Positions 56,501 through 64,000 of a stretch of 64,000 nucleotides of DNA are shown in pieces. The first letter of the stretch is position 1. The number at the start of each line of letters is the position of its first letter. The notes below the pieces were generated by a model. It was not told the origin of the DNA and ran no database searches. It worked only from the letters and a program-made list of their open reading frames with translations. Both the position numbers and the translations under genes were made by a program. Source of the DNA: Haliclystus octoradiatus (lineage: Eukaryota; Cnidaria; Staurozoa; Stauromedusae; Haliclystidae); assembly GCA_916610825.1 (NCBI GenBank), contig OU744452.1:16393103-16457102 (forward strand). Reading direction: 5' to 3'.

Positions 56501-59212
56501 TTCAGGTTAATATTTATTACGCTGTTGTAGGCTATACATAATAATTCAAAATGTGATTTCAATACAATAAAAAACCTGCCTAATGTAGCCATTAATGTTT
56601 TCTAAATTACAATTATTAAATGGTAGAGTTTTAAATTAATAAATGTATTTGGTGTTTAACTGATGAAGTGATGAGAGGTCCTTATATAGATTAAGATAAT
56701 AAAATGCCTCCCTGTAGCCTATTCGCCTGTCAGTTTAAATTTCCCTTGTGAAAAAAGTTCATGAGTTCATGAACGTTAAAATGCCGAAAAATTCATGAAT
56801 TGTTCATCAATAGTTCATGAAAGTGCATGAATAGTTCATGAAAGTGCATGAATAGTTCATGAATTGTTCATCAACAGTTCATGAAGTGTTCATGAACTTT
56901 CAGGCAATTTCACATTCATGAACCAGGTCATGTTGATGATTAGTCACAGAAAGTGCATCATCACTTCATGAACTCATGGATTTTTTCCACAGGGGCTAAC
57001 AACGAAATCGCATCACCCAATATGTAAATGCTTATTATTTACAGTAGGTCTTGTAGATGTTTTTATAAACGCTTTTGTTCAACCGATCTTATTCACATTT
57101 AATAATGAACAAATCAAGAAGTTTTATTGTGATGAAAATAATGATATCACGCAAGCTTTCGTACGGATGGTTTTTTTTTTTTTTGGATTTATCATTTATC
57201 CACAAACCGGGTAAGCTTGCAGCTTTTTTTCACCGGGGTGATTGGTTAAATTGGTTAGTATTTGAAGCTTGCGTACGTTTAATAGTCGGATGCCCTTCCT
57301 GACGCCAACCTATAGTGCTCCGACCAGGGATTGAACCCGAGACCCTGCGGGCCGTGGTCCAACGCCCTAGCCACTACACCAAGACCGCATGAAAAGTGGG
57401 ACATTAAACGAGGTAGGATTATGAGAGTTTGTATGGAGAATGGAAAATAGAATGAAATTTATGTAGATACATTAAAAAGAGGATATCAACCGAGTTTGAC
57501 TGTAATACAGTAGAAACTGTTTATAACTTCACCTGTTATGACCAGAGCCATCTATTTACAAGAATTGGGACACGCTTTCATGTGCCGCTATCGTCTCCAA
57601 TTGGACAGATGCCAGTTTGTTTGTAACATACTGAATTTAACTAATGTTCCTGATGAAATTTGATATCTCTCTTCTTATGAATAATTGGCTATAATGGCAC
57701 ATTGCCTATAGCGTACTTTTTGATAATTTCCTTGGGGTGCCGGATAAACAGTTTATACTGTATTCCAATTCTGCATTGCATTTGTTGTCTTTTTGTTATT
57801 TTAGGTGCTTTTGTTGCTGGTTTGAAAGGTGGTTTAGTTTACAATTCATTCCCGAAAATGGCTGATAAATGGATACCTGACGACATTTTGGCATTAAAAC
57901 CTTGGTACAAAAACATATTTGAAAATCCTACTACGACGCAATTTAATCATAGAGTTCTGGTGAGTCGTTGTTCATTATAAATCAATTTATTAGTTTATAC
58001 CTTACCTGAGATTCATAGTATAGTCAATGCTTTCTTTATTGTCTTTGCAGGGTACATTGACACTTTCTAGTATTATTGCAATGTGGTGTCTCGCAAGACC
58101 AGTCACTCTCCCTTATCGTGCACGCCTTGCATCTAACATGGTTTTAGCAATGTCGTTTACACAGGTAGGCTAGATCTTAATTGAAAAATGGAGAAGCTTG
58201 GTAGACTGGGAGGGCTCCCTCTAATGGTAGCTTGGATCAGTGTATTAAACACTGCCTTTTTCTTTGTTTTTCTTTGATTTATATTGTTGGATTCTATTGC
58301 TTGAACAAAGAAATTTATGGGAAAGACACTTCATAGAATTCGGAAACAATTCACGAAGCTTAATAATGAAACATCATACATCCTATTTCACAAACCTTTT
58401 GATATTTCGTGATCAATTAATATCAATTTTTATAACTATATGTTTCTTTATCAATGGTTCATAAATAATGAACACTGCAACGTTTGTGGACTGTACTTGA
58501 ACTCAGGAGTTGGGTTCCGATTGCTGGATTGGACATTGTTACAATCACCATGGTTGCAATCACAATTATTATTGTGATCAAAATTCTAATAAAAGTTACA
58601 GTTTCATCATTACTTGTGTGCACTAATAGAAAATAATTCAAATCTCATTTTAGGTTTTAAATATAGGTTTTTCAAATTACTATTGTTGAATCTCAAACTA
58701 ATTTTTACAGAAGTTCATGTTAGCACACTTCGAAATATGTTGCATAATTAATTTGATTAATTAATTATGATGACATTTCTCCAGGATCATATATCATTTT
58801 CAAAATAATTATCTGAAAGTTCCTTGTTCTCGTAAGTCGTATTGCTAGAGTGACCGTTATAGACAGGTCGTCTTTTTACAGGGCTGATCCAATAGAAAAT
58901 ACTAGTTTAGACGTTGCCAGAGTGACCACTATGAGCAGGTGGTCTTTATACAGAGGGGTTATTCAATGGAAAATACTATTTTAGACACTGCTAGAGTGAC
59001 CACTATAGACAGGTGGCTGCTGTGTAGAGTATTGAAGTGACCGTTGTAACATGTTTGAATGTATTTAATTTTAGGTTGGATTGGGAATCTCAACTTTATT
59101 AATGTACGTACCAACAACACTCGCTGCTACCCATCAACTTGGTTCACTTACATTATTATCTTTCGCACTTTGGTTTAATCATGAATTACGAGGTGGTAAA
59201 ATACCAAAATAG
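47565..59212 (+). CDS. COX15: Heme A synthase, mitochondrial (COX15)
   Basis: COX15 oxidises the heme O C8 methyl group to make heme A for cytochrome c oxidase, in the mitochondrial inner membrane. Exons: 47565-47612, 48240-48344, 51491-51575, 54087-54273, 55649-55835, 55997-56167, 56424-56505, 57805-57959, 58051-58164, 59075-59212 (stop TAG). Phases join to 423 aa, close to the 410 of human. The first hundred or so residues are basic with almost no Asp/Glu ([16 protein letters not shown] onward), as in a mitochondrial presequence. Core: [79 protein letters not shown] and LAATHQLGS. The four heme-ligand histidines of the family (in HRMW, LAAH, NHRV, THQL) are all present, and several hydrophobic helices are visible. 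Exons 1-2, poorly conserved presequence, are less certain than the rest. Intron 2 holds the 74-bp satellite. Confidence 0.95.
48760..51368 (-). repeat. 74-bp tandem satellite (about 34 units) grown from a TACAGT MITE
   Basis: A unit such as CCTGTATATAAAGGCCACCT... repeats every 74 bp from about 48837 to 51320. Left and right borders are the two ends of a minus-oriented TACAGT MITE: CACCTCTATACAACGGCC on the left, and TCAAATTAACTACCTCTTGT to TTTTCACTGTA on the right. Ordinary 181-bp copies carry two direct repeats exactly 74 bp apart, so the unit equals the internal period of the MITE. Units fall into two linked variants (CAATCC...GGCC and CAAACC...GGTC) arranged in trimers and dimers. It lies in COX15 intron 2, read on the given strand as the complement of the MITE. 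Confidence 0.93.
51993..51998 (-). terminator. Candidate polyadenylation signal of the nested minus-strand gene
   Basis: TTTATT here is AATAAA on the minus strand, about 42 nt after the stop of the frame at 52040-52333, a typical spacing for a short 3' UTR. Confidence 0.35.
52040..52333 (-). CDS. Possible small C-terminal-anchored membrane protein nested in COX15 intron 3
   Basis: I do not recognise this 97-aa protein. It starts [20 protein letters not shown], has a mixed charged region ([19 protein letters not shown]), and ends with a Cys-rich lead ([11 protein letters not shown]) into a hydrophobic segment [16 protein letters not shown] at about residues 75-90, then a short polar tail. An in-frame TGA lies two codons before the ATG, so the frame is complete. 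An AATAAA follows about 42 nt downstream. Base composition is richer and codon use more mixed than in the surrounding intron. It could be an intronless gene antisense to COX15, a 3' terminal exon, or chance. Confidence 0.4.
   Translation of the reverse strand: MIRTKYLRYSEITTSRGFSGTGMEIDHYLISIKEMPEQIDYETSLPLKTNSFDSVNLMIRKCFNQCFSVQCCGLFVVLTLILFVFRLALHVNNHYNL
53604..53818. mobile_element. hAT-like MITE with CAGGGTCCGACAAA ends, 215 bp
   Basis: CAGGGTCCGACAAA at the left is inverted at the right (TTTTGTCGGACCCTG). The flanks GCGGTAGT (53596-53603) and GCAGTAGT (53819-53826) match at 7 of 8, fitting an 8-bp hAT duplication. Related GGGTCCGA...TTCCGG pieces occur near 20820, 26680, 30910 and 31370. 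It lies in COX15 intron 3. Confidence 0.65.
54430..54897. mobile_element. Foldback element with TAGACC...CTCCGGGCAA ends
   Basis: The left end (TAGACCAGGCGTCACAGAAC, then TTTCTCCGGGCAAGTTGAAA) is inverted at the right (TTTCAAGTTGCCCGGAGAAA, then GATGCTCGGTCTA), with about 50-bp imperfect arms. A partial relative is at 2427-2716. It lies in COX15 intron 4. The minus frame inside is not supported as a gene. Confidence 0.6.
55250..55590 (+). repeat. Tandem repeat, CATTTTCATGGCATTTTCAC units
   Basis: ATATCGTGGATATGGATGTT and TTTTCATGGCATTTTCACAT recur about three times, with units of roughly 60-120 bp. A single related copy lies at about 35380-35470. It lies in COX15 intron 4, ending about 60 bp before exon 5. 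Confidence 0.7.
56760..56996. repeat. TTCATGAA-rich palindromic repeat
   Basis: GTTCATGAA/TTCATGAAC strings occur about a dozen times, with a short direct duplication of GTGCATGAATAGTTCATGAA. It is the same motif family as the 5676-6180 minisatellite. It lies in COX15 intron 7. Confidence 0.7.
57238..57388 (-). mobile_element. tRNA-derived SINE (family 2) with RTE-like tail
   Basis: On the minus strand GCGGTCTTGGTGTAGTGGCT carries box A (57371-57381) and GGTTCAATCCC box B (57327-57337). The segment GGCGTCAGGAAGGGCATCCG that follows is the sequence commonly shared by RTE-clade LINE tails and their SINEs. The body is shorter than in family 1 and unrelated to it. It lies in COX15 intron 7. Confidence 0.7.
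57506..57762. mobile_element. Tigger/pogo-like MITE carrying a truncated hAT-MITE end
   Basis: The ends TACAGTAGAAACTGTTTATA and ATAAACAGTTTATACTGTA are inverted with TA borders. Inside, 57542-57616 (CAGAGCCATCTATTTACAAG to GACAGATGCCAGT) is one end of the hAT-like MITE at 11337-11619, broken off after about 75 bp. It lies in COX15 intron 7. Confidence 0.65.
58846..59062 (+). mobile_element. TACAGT MITE relative with three 74-bp-type modules, next to a splice acceptor
   Basis: GTGACC(A/G)(C/T)TAT..CAGGT modules recur three times (near 58851, 58920 and 58994), and the right end reads CATGTTTGAATGTA. The left TACAGT end is missing. It ends only about 12 bp before the acceptor of COX15 exon 10 (59075), so the branch point may lie in it. 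Confidence 0.7.
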
Positions 59213-60927
59213 ACTGATTGTAACCATGGTAATACAATCCAAAGATGACTAAGCTAAAGGTCAGTAAGACTATAATATCGATATGAGACCAAGACATGTA
59301 ATGCTGTTTTTCAACTTGGGCTGGGTTTGAATTTGATTTCTAAAGCACTTGCATGCACTAACTAACACTACTGCTATTTGCACTATTACTTTGCTTCAAA
59401 AGCTGTATTCTACTCAATGCACATGTAAATCGATAATTAAGATATAAATTAATTATATTGCCTGTATAGTGTGTATGCGATTAATCTAATTACTGCTGCA
59501 TATTTTATCAACTATATTGTGTGTAAAATGGAGAGAAATAATTACTAATACTTTACCACTCACAATAGATTTAACAGATTTGTCTATGACAAAATGTCGA
59601 TAAAGTAAAGTTCTTAAAAATATCTTGGTGAAATTTTCAATTCTATAGTTGAATTCTAAACTTTGAAGGTTTTATGGAACTCGTTGTGAATGATTGTAGC
59701 CGCTGTACCACGTCAATACAACAAGGACCACATTGACCTATGTAAGACTCAAACTGTTTCCCTATTTGTAAAGGCCACCTGTCTTCAGTGGTCAAAGTTT
59801 CATATTCTGTGAATACAGTTTTCTTTTCAGTTTGTAGTTGAATTGGTCTCATTATATCGTCACTTGGTTAAAAAAGTTAATAATTTTTCAATTTCTCGTC
59901 TGATTTAAAAAGTAAAGTAACAAGTCCTAGATGTAAAATGGCATAATTGGAGTATACAAAATTTGTATATTCTGTTTTTAATTTAATTTGTACTGTAATT
60001 TGAAAATAGCACGAAATATAGCAGCATCATTGAAATGCAATCATTGAAATGCAATCATAGTTGATAAAGAATATAGGACCAACTCCGTTGCGTATGTTTC
60101 ACTACTTAATTTTTTACGTTTCTCCTTTTTATGTTTAGTCATTGTTTGGAGCATTATAGAGATTTGGTTTAGATATATTATGAATCAAATCAGTTGATAT
60201 TTTATAAACTTCATTTGAACATTTGTACATACATACAAATTAAATATAAAAAGACAATCTTTCCAACATTAAAATTTAACTGTAAATAAATAAACTTATA
60301 ATGTTAAGGAAGATCAACATCCTCATATATATATATATATATATTTCAATTAAGAATTAGATCAACTAATTAATTAAGTAACAATAATCAATTTTTAAAA
60401 ATCATCCAAGTATCTATTTTGAGTCATTATAATCAATATAAAATGGCGTCTCCTCTTATCAACCAAACTGATTTATTAACATTTTTGTGTAACAGTATTG
60501 TATGAACAAGTCAGATATGGCCAGCAATATGAAAGTGACAGATTGCATGAGGTTAGTTGTGGTCTAAATATTCGAATCAGGGTTGATTCAAATTTAAGCA
60601 AAATATCCTGCGATCGCAATATTTCCGTGTGTATAGGAATAATAGAATAACATTATGTGCAAGTGCTTTAAACAAGAATTGATTGATGCATGCCCAGTGT
60701 AACATTTTACATTCGAAGATGTGACGCACGAATATTCCGTTTAGTTAAAATCCACACTCAAGGCAAATTTTCCCTTAGCGAATTATTGTGAACGCACACG
60801 ATTTACAAACGGGGAACAATGAAATATGCGTTCTAGACAAAACTTATTTTGACGCATGCTCAGTGTGACATTCTGGTGCTTGCCAAATTGTAATCTATAT
60901 AGTATAATTTGTGTGTTTAAAATTTTG
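59213..60927. other. Convergent intergenic region between COX15 and the minus-strand membrane-protein gene
   Basis: It contains both 3' UTRs: AATAAA for COX15 at 60285-60290, and TTTATT (AATAAA on minus) at 60472-60477 for the next gene. A MITE scrap lies at about 59765-59800 and a short (AT) run at 60326-60345. No gene is supported. Confidence 0.5.
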
Positions 60928-63132
60928 TTAACCTTTCGGTGGTTCTGGTAGGCCTACACGTCCTTTGTAACGAAGTCCTTTTATCATTCCTGTTTTTCTG
61001 GTTGGCACATGACCAGGATATTCTTTATAGCCTTCTTTCCATGTGAATTTTTCCCATGCCTCTGATTTATACGTTTTATCCAGTGACCATAAAACGAGGC
61101 CAATCAATAAACCAATCACAATGAGTGTTATTACGATTATTAAAATAAGCCATATTAACGACCTCAAATGAGCACTTGGTGTTTTCGAGACTGTAACAAC
61201 AGAGGGCGTTGTTTGTATGAGAGCCTAAAATCAGTGTAAAAAAAATTAAATTAAAATCTAAGAAATGAGAACAAATTCAGAAAGAAAAACATATTTTGCT
61301 GATTTGCAAGTTTCTCATTCATCGGTTATATTGTGTTGAATTTATTTTTGAAATATACTACTCTATATAGTAATAATTGCAGAAAGGGAGAAAGAATCAG
61401 AAATTGTCGTGGATAATTTGCCTTGGAAAAACTTCATTGATCAATTTTAAGTCAATTTCAAACTTGGACATTGCTTGCTTCATGCTTTAAAAATGGCAAT
61501 TACTTCTTTTTTTGGAAATTGACTTTGTATTGCTAATTTTGTCGCATGGAAATTGTAGCAGGCAAATTAGTACGCATTCACTTTCTCAACAACAAAAAAT
61601 TAAAGCATGGCCATATATAATATATATCATATATGAGAAGCTAGCTGTAAGTTTTCCGTATGAAAGAGAACACCATGGCTTATATAGTACAGGCGCCTTT
61701 TATCCTGTATTTTGCGTGTGCTTTTGTCAAACGGATAAACAAATAGATAATAATTAATCGCTTGTATCTATACTTTGAGTTTGTGTGCGTTTCAACGTGG
61801 TTCTCAAAAGATAACCTGCGTGGGCGCTGTAAAACCGGTAATATATAAAACATGTAAACTTTCTGTTAATCCAACACGTAAGCTCGCACGTAGGTCGATG
61901 GCTGATTTTAATAAAGCGCCGGATCACTACCTGTTGCTCTTATAAATACAAATTATATATTATGATCCAATTATTGTATTGTACAGTACTATAAATTTGT
62001 AGAATTTTCTAGAATCATATCAAAGTTTGTAATTTTGTAGCCTGCCTGCGTCACAGGCGAAAAACATTTCAAGAACCCAATGAACGAACGAAATGTTTTG
62101 ATCTGAAATTCTGGCCATAGTTTATCTTAAGGATCATTACGTAGAAATCCGGCATTCTTTTAGGTGAAAATCCTTGTTTTAGAAGGTATTTTTCCTTGGT
62201 ATTTTTTATATAATCTCGTTTGAGTAAGTAATTAACCTTGTTTTCTAGTGACTAGCTTGAGTCAGTGTGCTGCCGGAAGGCGTAGAGAGCTTACCAGCCA
62301 TGAGCTAAATCACAATAAATTGCACTTGATTACATTCAAATGTTGCTAATTGGCTATAACGAGAACTGTGAACCAACAGCATAACTCCACATTAATCAGA
62401 AACATTCTTGACTAATGGCTAGATATAGGAAAATTTTATTTCTTGCAAGAATATATATTGCTTGTTCCAAAGTCTGTTTTACTTTCTCTAAGCCAAAATG
62501 TCTTGTTTTAAGCAAAAAATTGTTATGTTGAGAAAAAAAAATGATTGCTGTGTGCAATTTTCAAGCAGTTTGGTCTTACAAGACACTAATGCTGTAACCA
62601 TTCATGACAGACTGTATATACCATAAAATGCGCATGAAACAAGTAAAAAATGCTTGAATTAAAGGAGCAAAAATGACCGGCAGGCGCTACGCACTTAGGA
62701 TCACGTGCATGTTTATTGCATGACATGAATTTATTACAAATTAGACGTGCGTATAGCAATAGTTTCAAAGCGAGACGGTTGAATTACGCTAAGCATAAAT
62801 TCAACTTGAGCTCGCAGCGGTCGCCGGTCAATTTTGCCCCTTTAATCAATATTGTTAAAACTATCGATAGACTTTGTCAGGCAATGTTGCTGTACTGGCC
62901 TTCTCGAAATTGCTTACTTTAAAATGGACTTTGAATATATATAGTCCTATAAATATAGACTATAGTAGGCTTACAGTATAGCTTGTTGGTTGGATTCACA
63001 ATTTCACAACACACAATAAACTGATCTGATTCTAATTAATTATATCACCTGTCCGCCACTACTGTTTTGATTGGATGATTGTCCAGCTTGATAAACGTGA
63101 TAACGATCATTTTTTATTGTATTTAATTGCAT
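60928..63132 (-). CDS. Unrecognised single-pass membrane protein, two exons
   Basis: Exon 1 is 63049-63132, starting MQLNTIKNDRYHVYQAGQ (in-frame TAA just upstream, donor CAG/GTGATA). Exon 2 is 60928-61224 (acceptor TTTTAG, stop TAA). Both joins are phase 0, giving 126 aa. The N-terminal half is polar and rich in Ser/Gln/Thr/Val. A strong transmembrane helix (IWLILIIVITLIVIGLLIGL) lies at about residues 52-73, followed by a basic, aromatic tail of about 50 residues (KFTWKEGYKEYPGHVPTRKT, GLPEPPKG). There is no classic N-terminal signal peptide, so it is probably a signal-anchor protein. I know no family with this tail. Exons between 61225 and 63048 cannot be excluded. A further upstream 5' UTR exon is likely, as an acceptor-like CAG lies at 63191. 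Confidence 0.6.
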
Positions 63133-63214
63133 CTTTGATTATACCAAAATAACGATGCTGGTGAAATAAATTCTGTTTGTTGACATGAGCCTGAAATAGA
63201 TAATAAATAAACTA

Positions 63215-63522
63215 TATTAGATATTATCTAATAGCAAAAAATAGTGCCGATGTCATTTGACAGAGCTAAATATAATAAAAGGAATCAATGACTACACATT
63301 CATAATTGTTACTAATAGTTTCATGCTTAAGCAATCATCAGACAAATAAATTAAACAACTCTTTTAGTTTATTTGAGTTTCTTTGTTTATTTGTCTGATG
63401 ATTGCGTAAGCATGAAATTATTAGTAACAATTATGAATGTGTAGTCTTTGACTCCTTTTATTATATTTTGCTCTGTCAAATGACATCGAGCACTATTTTT
63501 TGCTATTAGATAATATCTAATA
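63215..63522. repeat. Long near-perfect inverted repeat (about 140-bp arms)
   Basis: The left arm starts TATTAGATATTATCTAATAG and runs to about 63355. The right arm (about 63380-63522) is its complement with few mismatches, around a short AT loop. The direct repeat TAATAAATAAACTAT flanks both sides (63201 and 63521), like a target duplication. It lies just upstream of the minus-strand membrane-protein gene, probably in its 5' UTR intron or promoter. Confidence 0.85.
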
Positions 63523-63535
63523 ATAAATAAACTAT

Positions 63536-64000
63536 TTATTAATAAGTATTTGTAAGAGATCTTGTTCAACAATTCTGCTGTGCGATGCGTTAAATACTTT
63601 GCAGGAGCTACATAGAATACATTTTCCTTGGAAAATTTGTTTGAATGTATAACTCAATAAATGTTTGGCATTTAATGATGAAATTTCGTGTCAACGATAG
63701 TATCTTGTGGTAATCGCTTGCATATATTAATATTAACTTTTCTGTATATCACGCTAATCATAATGTAAAAAAAATTTGTTTCAAAATTTATCAATTTAGC
63801 ATGTATATCAGAGTAATCGATCAATTTTAAATTATATTATGTAATTTTCTATTATAGCGTATAATCCCACTTTTGTAATTTTTTGTGTCTGGTCGACTTG
63901 ATGCGGCGTACCAAAAAAGTTGGTACGGCTCTCGAAAGTACGGCGTATATAACCTATATGGGTAAGAATCAATGGCTCAATAGGGCCTTTTGAGCCATTG
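63536..64000. other. Unassigned right edge, ends in a hairpin
   Basis: AT-rich DNA without a gene. The last bases form an 11-bp stem (CAATGGCTCAA at 63970-63980 and TTGAGCCATTG at 63990-64000) with a 9-nt loop, cut by the window edge. It could be the end of another inverted-repeat element. Confidence 0.4.

Overview
This window is nuclear DNA from an animal. It is AT-rich, its genes are split by GT-AG introns, and it is crowded with short non-autonomous mobile elements. The gene set points to an invertebrate metazoan: a full-length RGS12/Loco-type protein with PDZ, PTB, RGS, two Ras-binding and GoLoco parts, a B55 PP2A subunit, ARL3, eRF1 and COX15. I cannot name the species from the sequence.

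Layout. (1) 268-3082 (+): last three coding exons of ETF1 (eRF1), cut at the left window edge. (2) 5483-14625 (-): complete ARL3 in eight coding exons, tail-to-tail with ETF1. (3) 14626-15431: short divergent promoter between ARL3 and the next gene. (4) 15432-23266 (+): complete PP2A B55 regulatory subunit (PPP2R2) in eight exons. (5) 24977-45635 (+): complete RGS12 orthologue in fifteen coding exons, about 1505 aa. (6) 47565-59212 (+): complete COX15 (heme A synthase) in ten coding exons. (7) 52040-52333 (-): a possible intronless membrane-protein gene inside COX15 intron 3. (8) 60928-63132 (-): a two-exon gene for an unrecognised single-pass membrane protein, tail-to-tail with COX15. Exon phases were followed by hand and every chain closes in frame.

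The genes do not form one pathway. They cover translation termination, ciliary cargo release (ARL3), phosphatase targeting, G-protein/Ras signalling and mitochondrial heme A synthesis. ARL3/PPP2R2 share a head-to-head promoter region. PPP2R2 and COX15 each carry an AAAATGGCG motif across the start codon, as in YY1-type promoters.

The most unusual content lies in the introns. One family of 181-bp MITEs (ends TACAGT...ACTGTA) occurs in nearly every gene. In COX15 intron 2 a copy has expanded internally into about 34 tandem 74-bp units (about 2.5 kb). The 74-bp period is the spacing of two direct repeats inside every ordinary copy, so this looks like a satellite born from a MITE. In RGS12 intron 7 a tRNA-derived SINE sits in this MITE, which sits in a Mutator-like foldback element, and the SINE and the foldback element have clear target-site duplications. 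Other contents are further foldback/hAT-like elements, a second SINE family, two very long microsatellites (ATT and GATA), several minisatellites, and dispersed repeats rich in TTCATGAAC. No rRNA gene, functional tRNA gene, CRISPR array or viral gene was seen.
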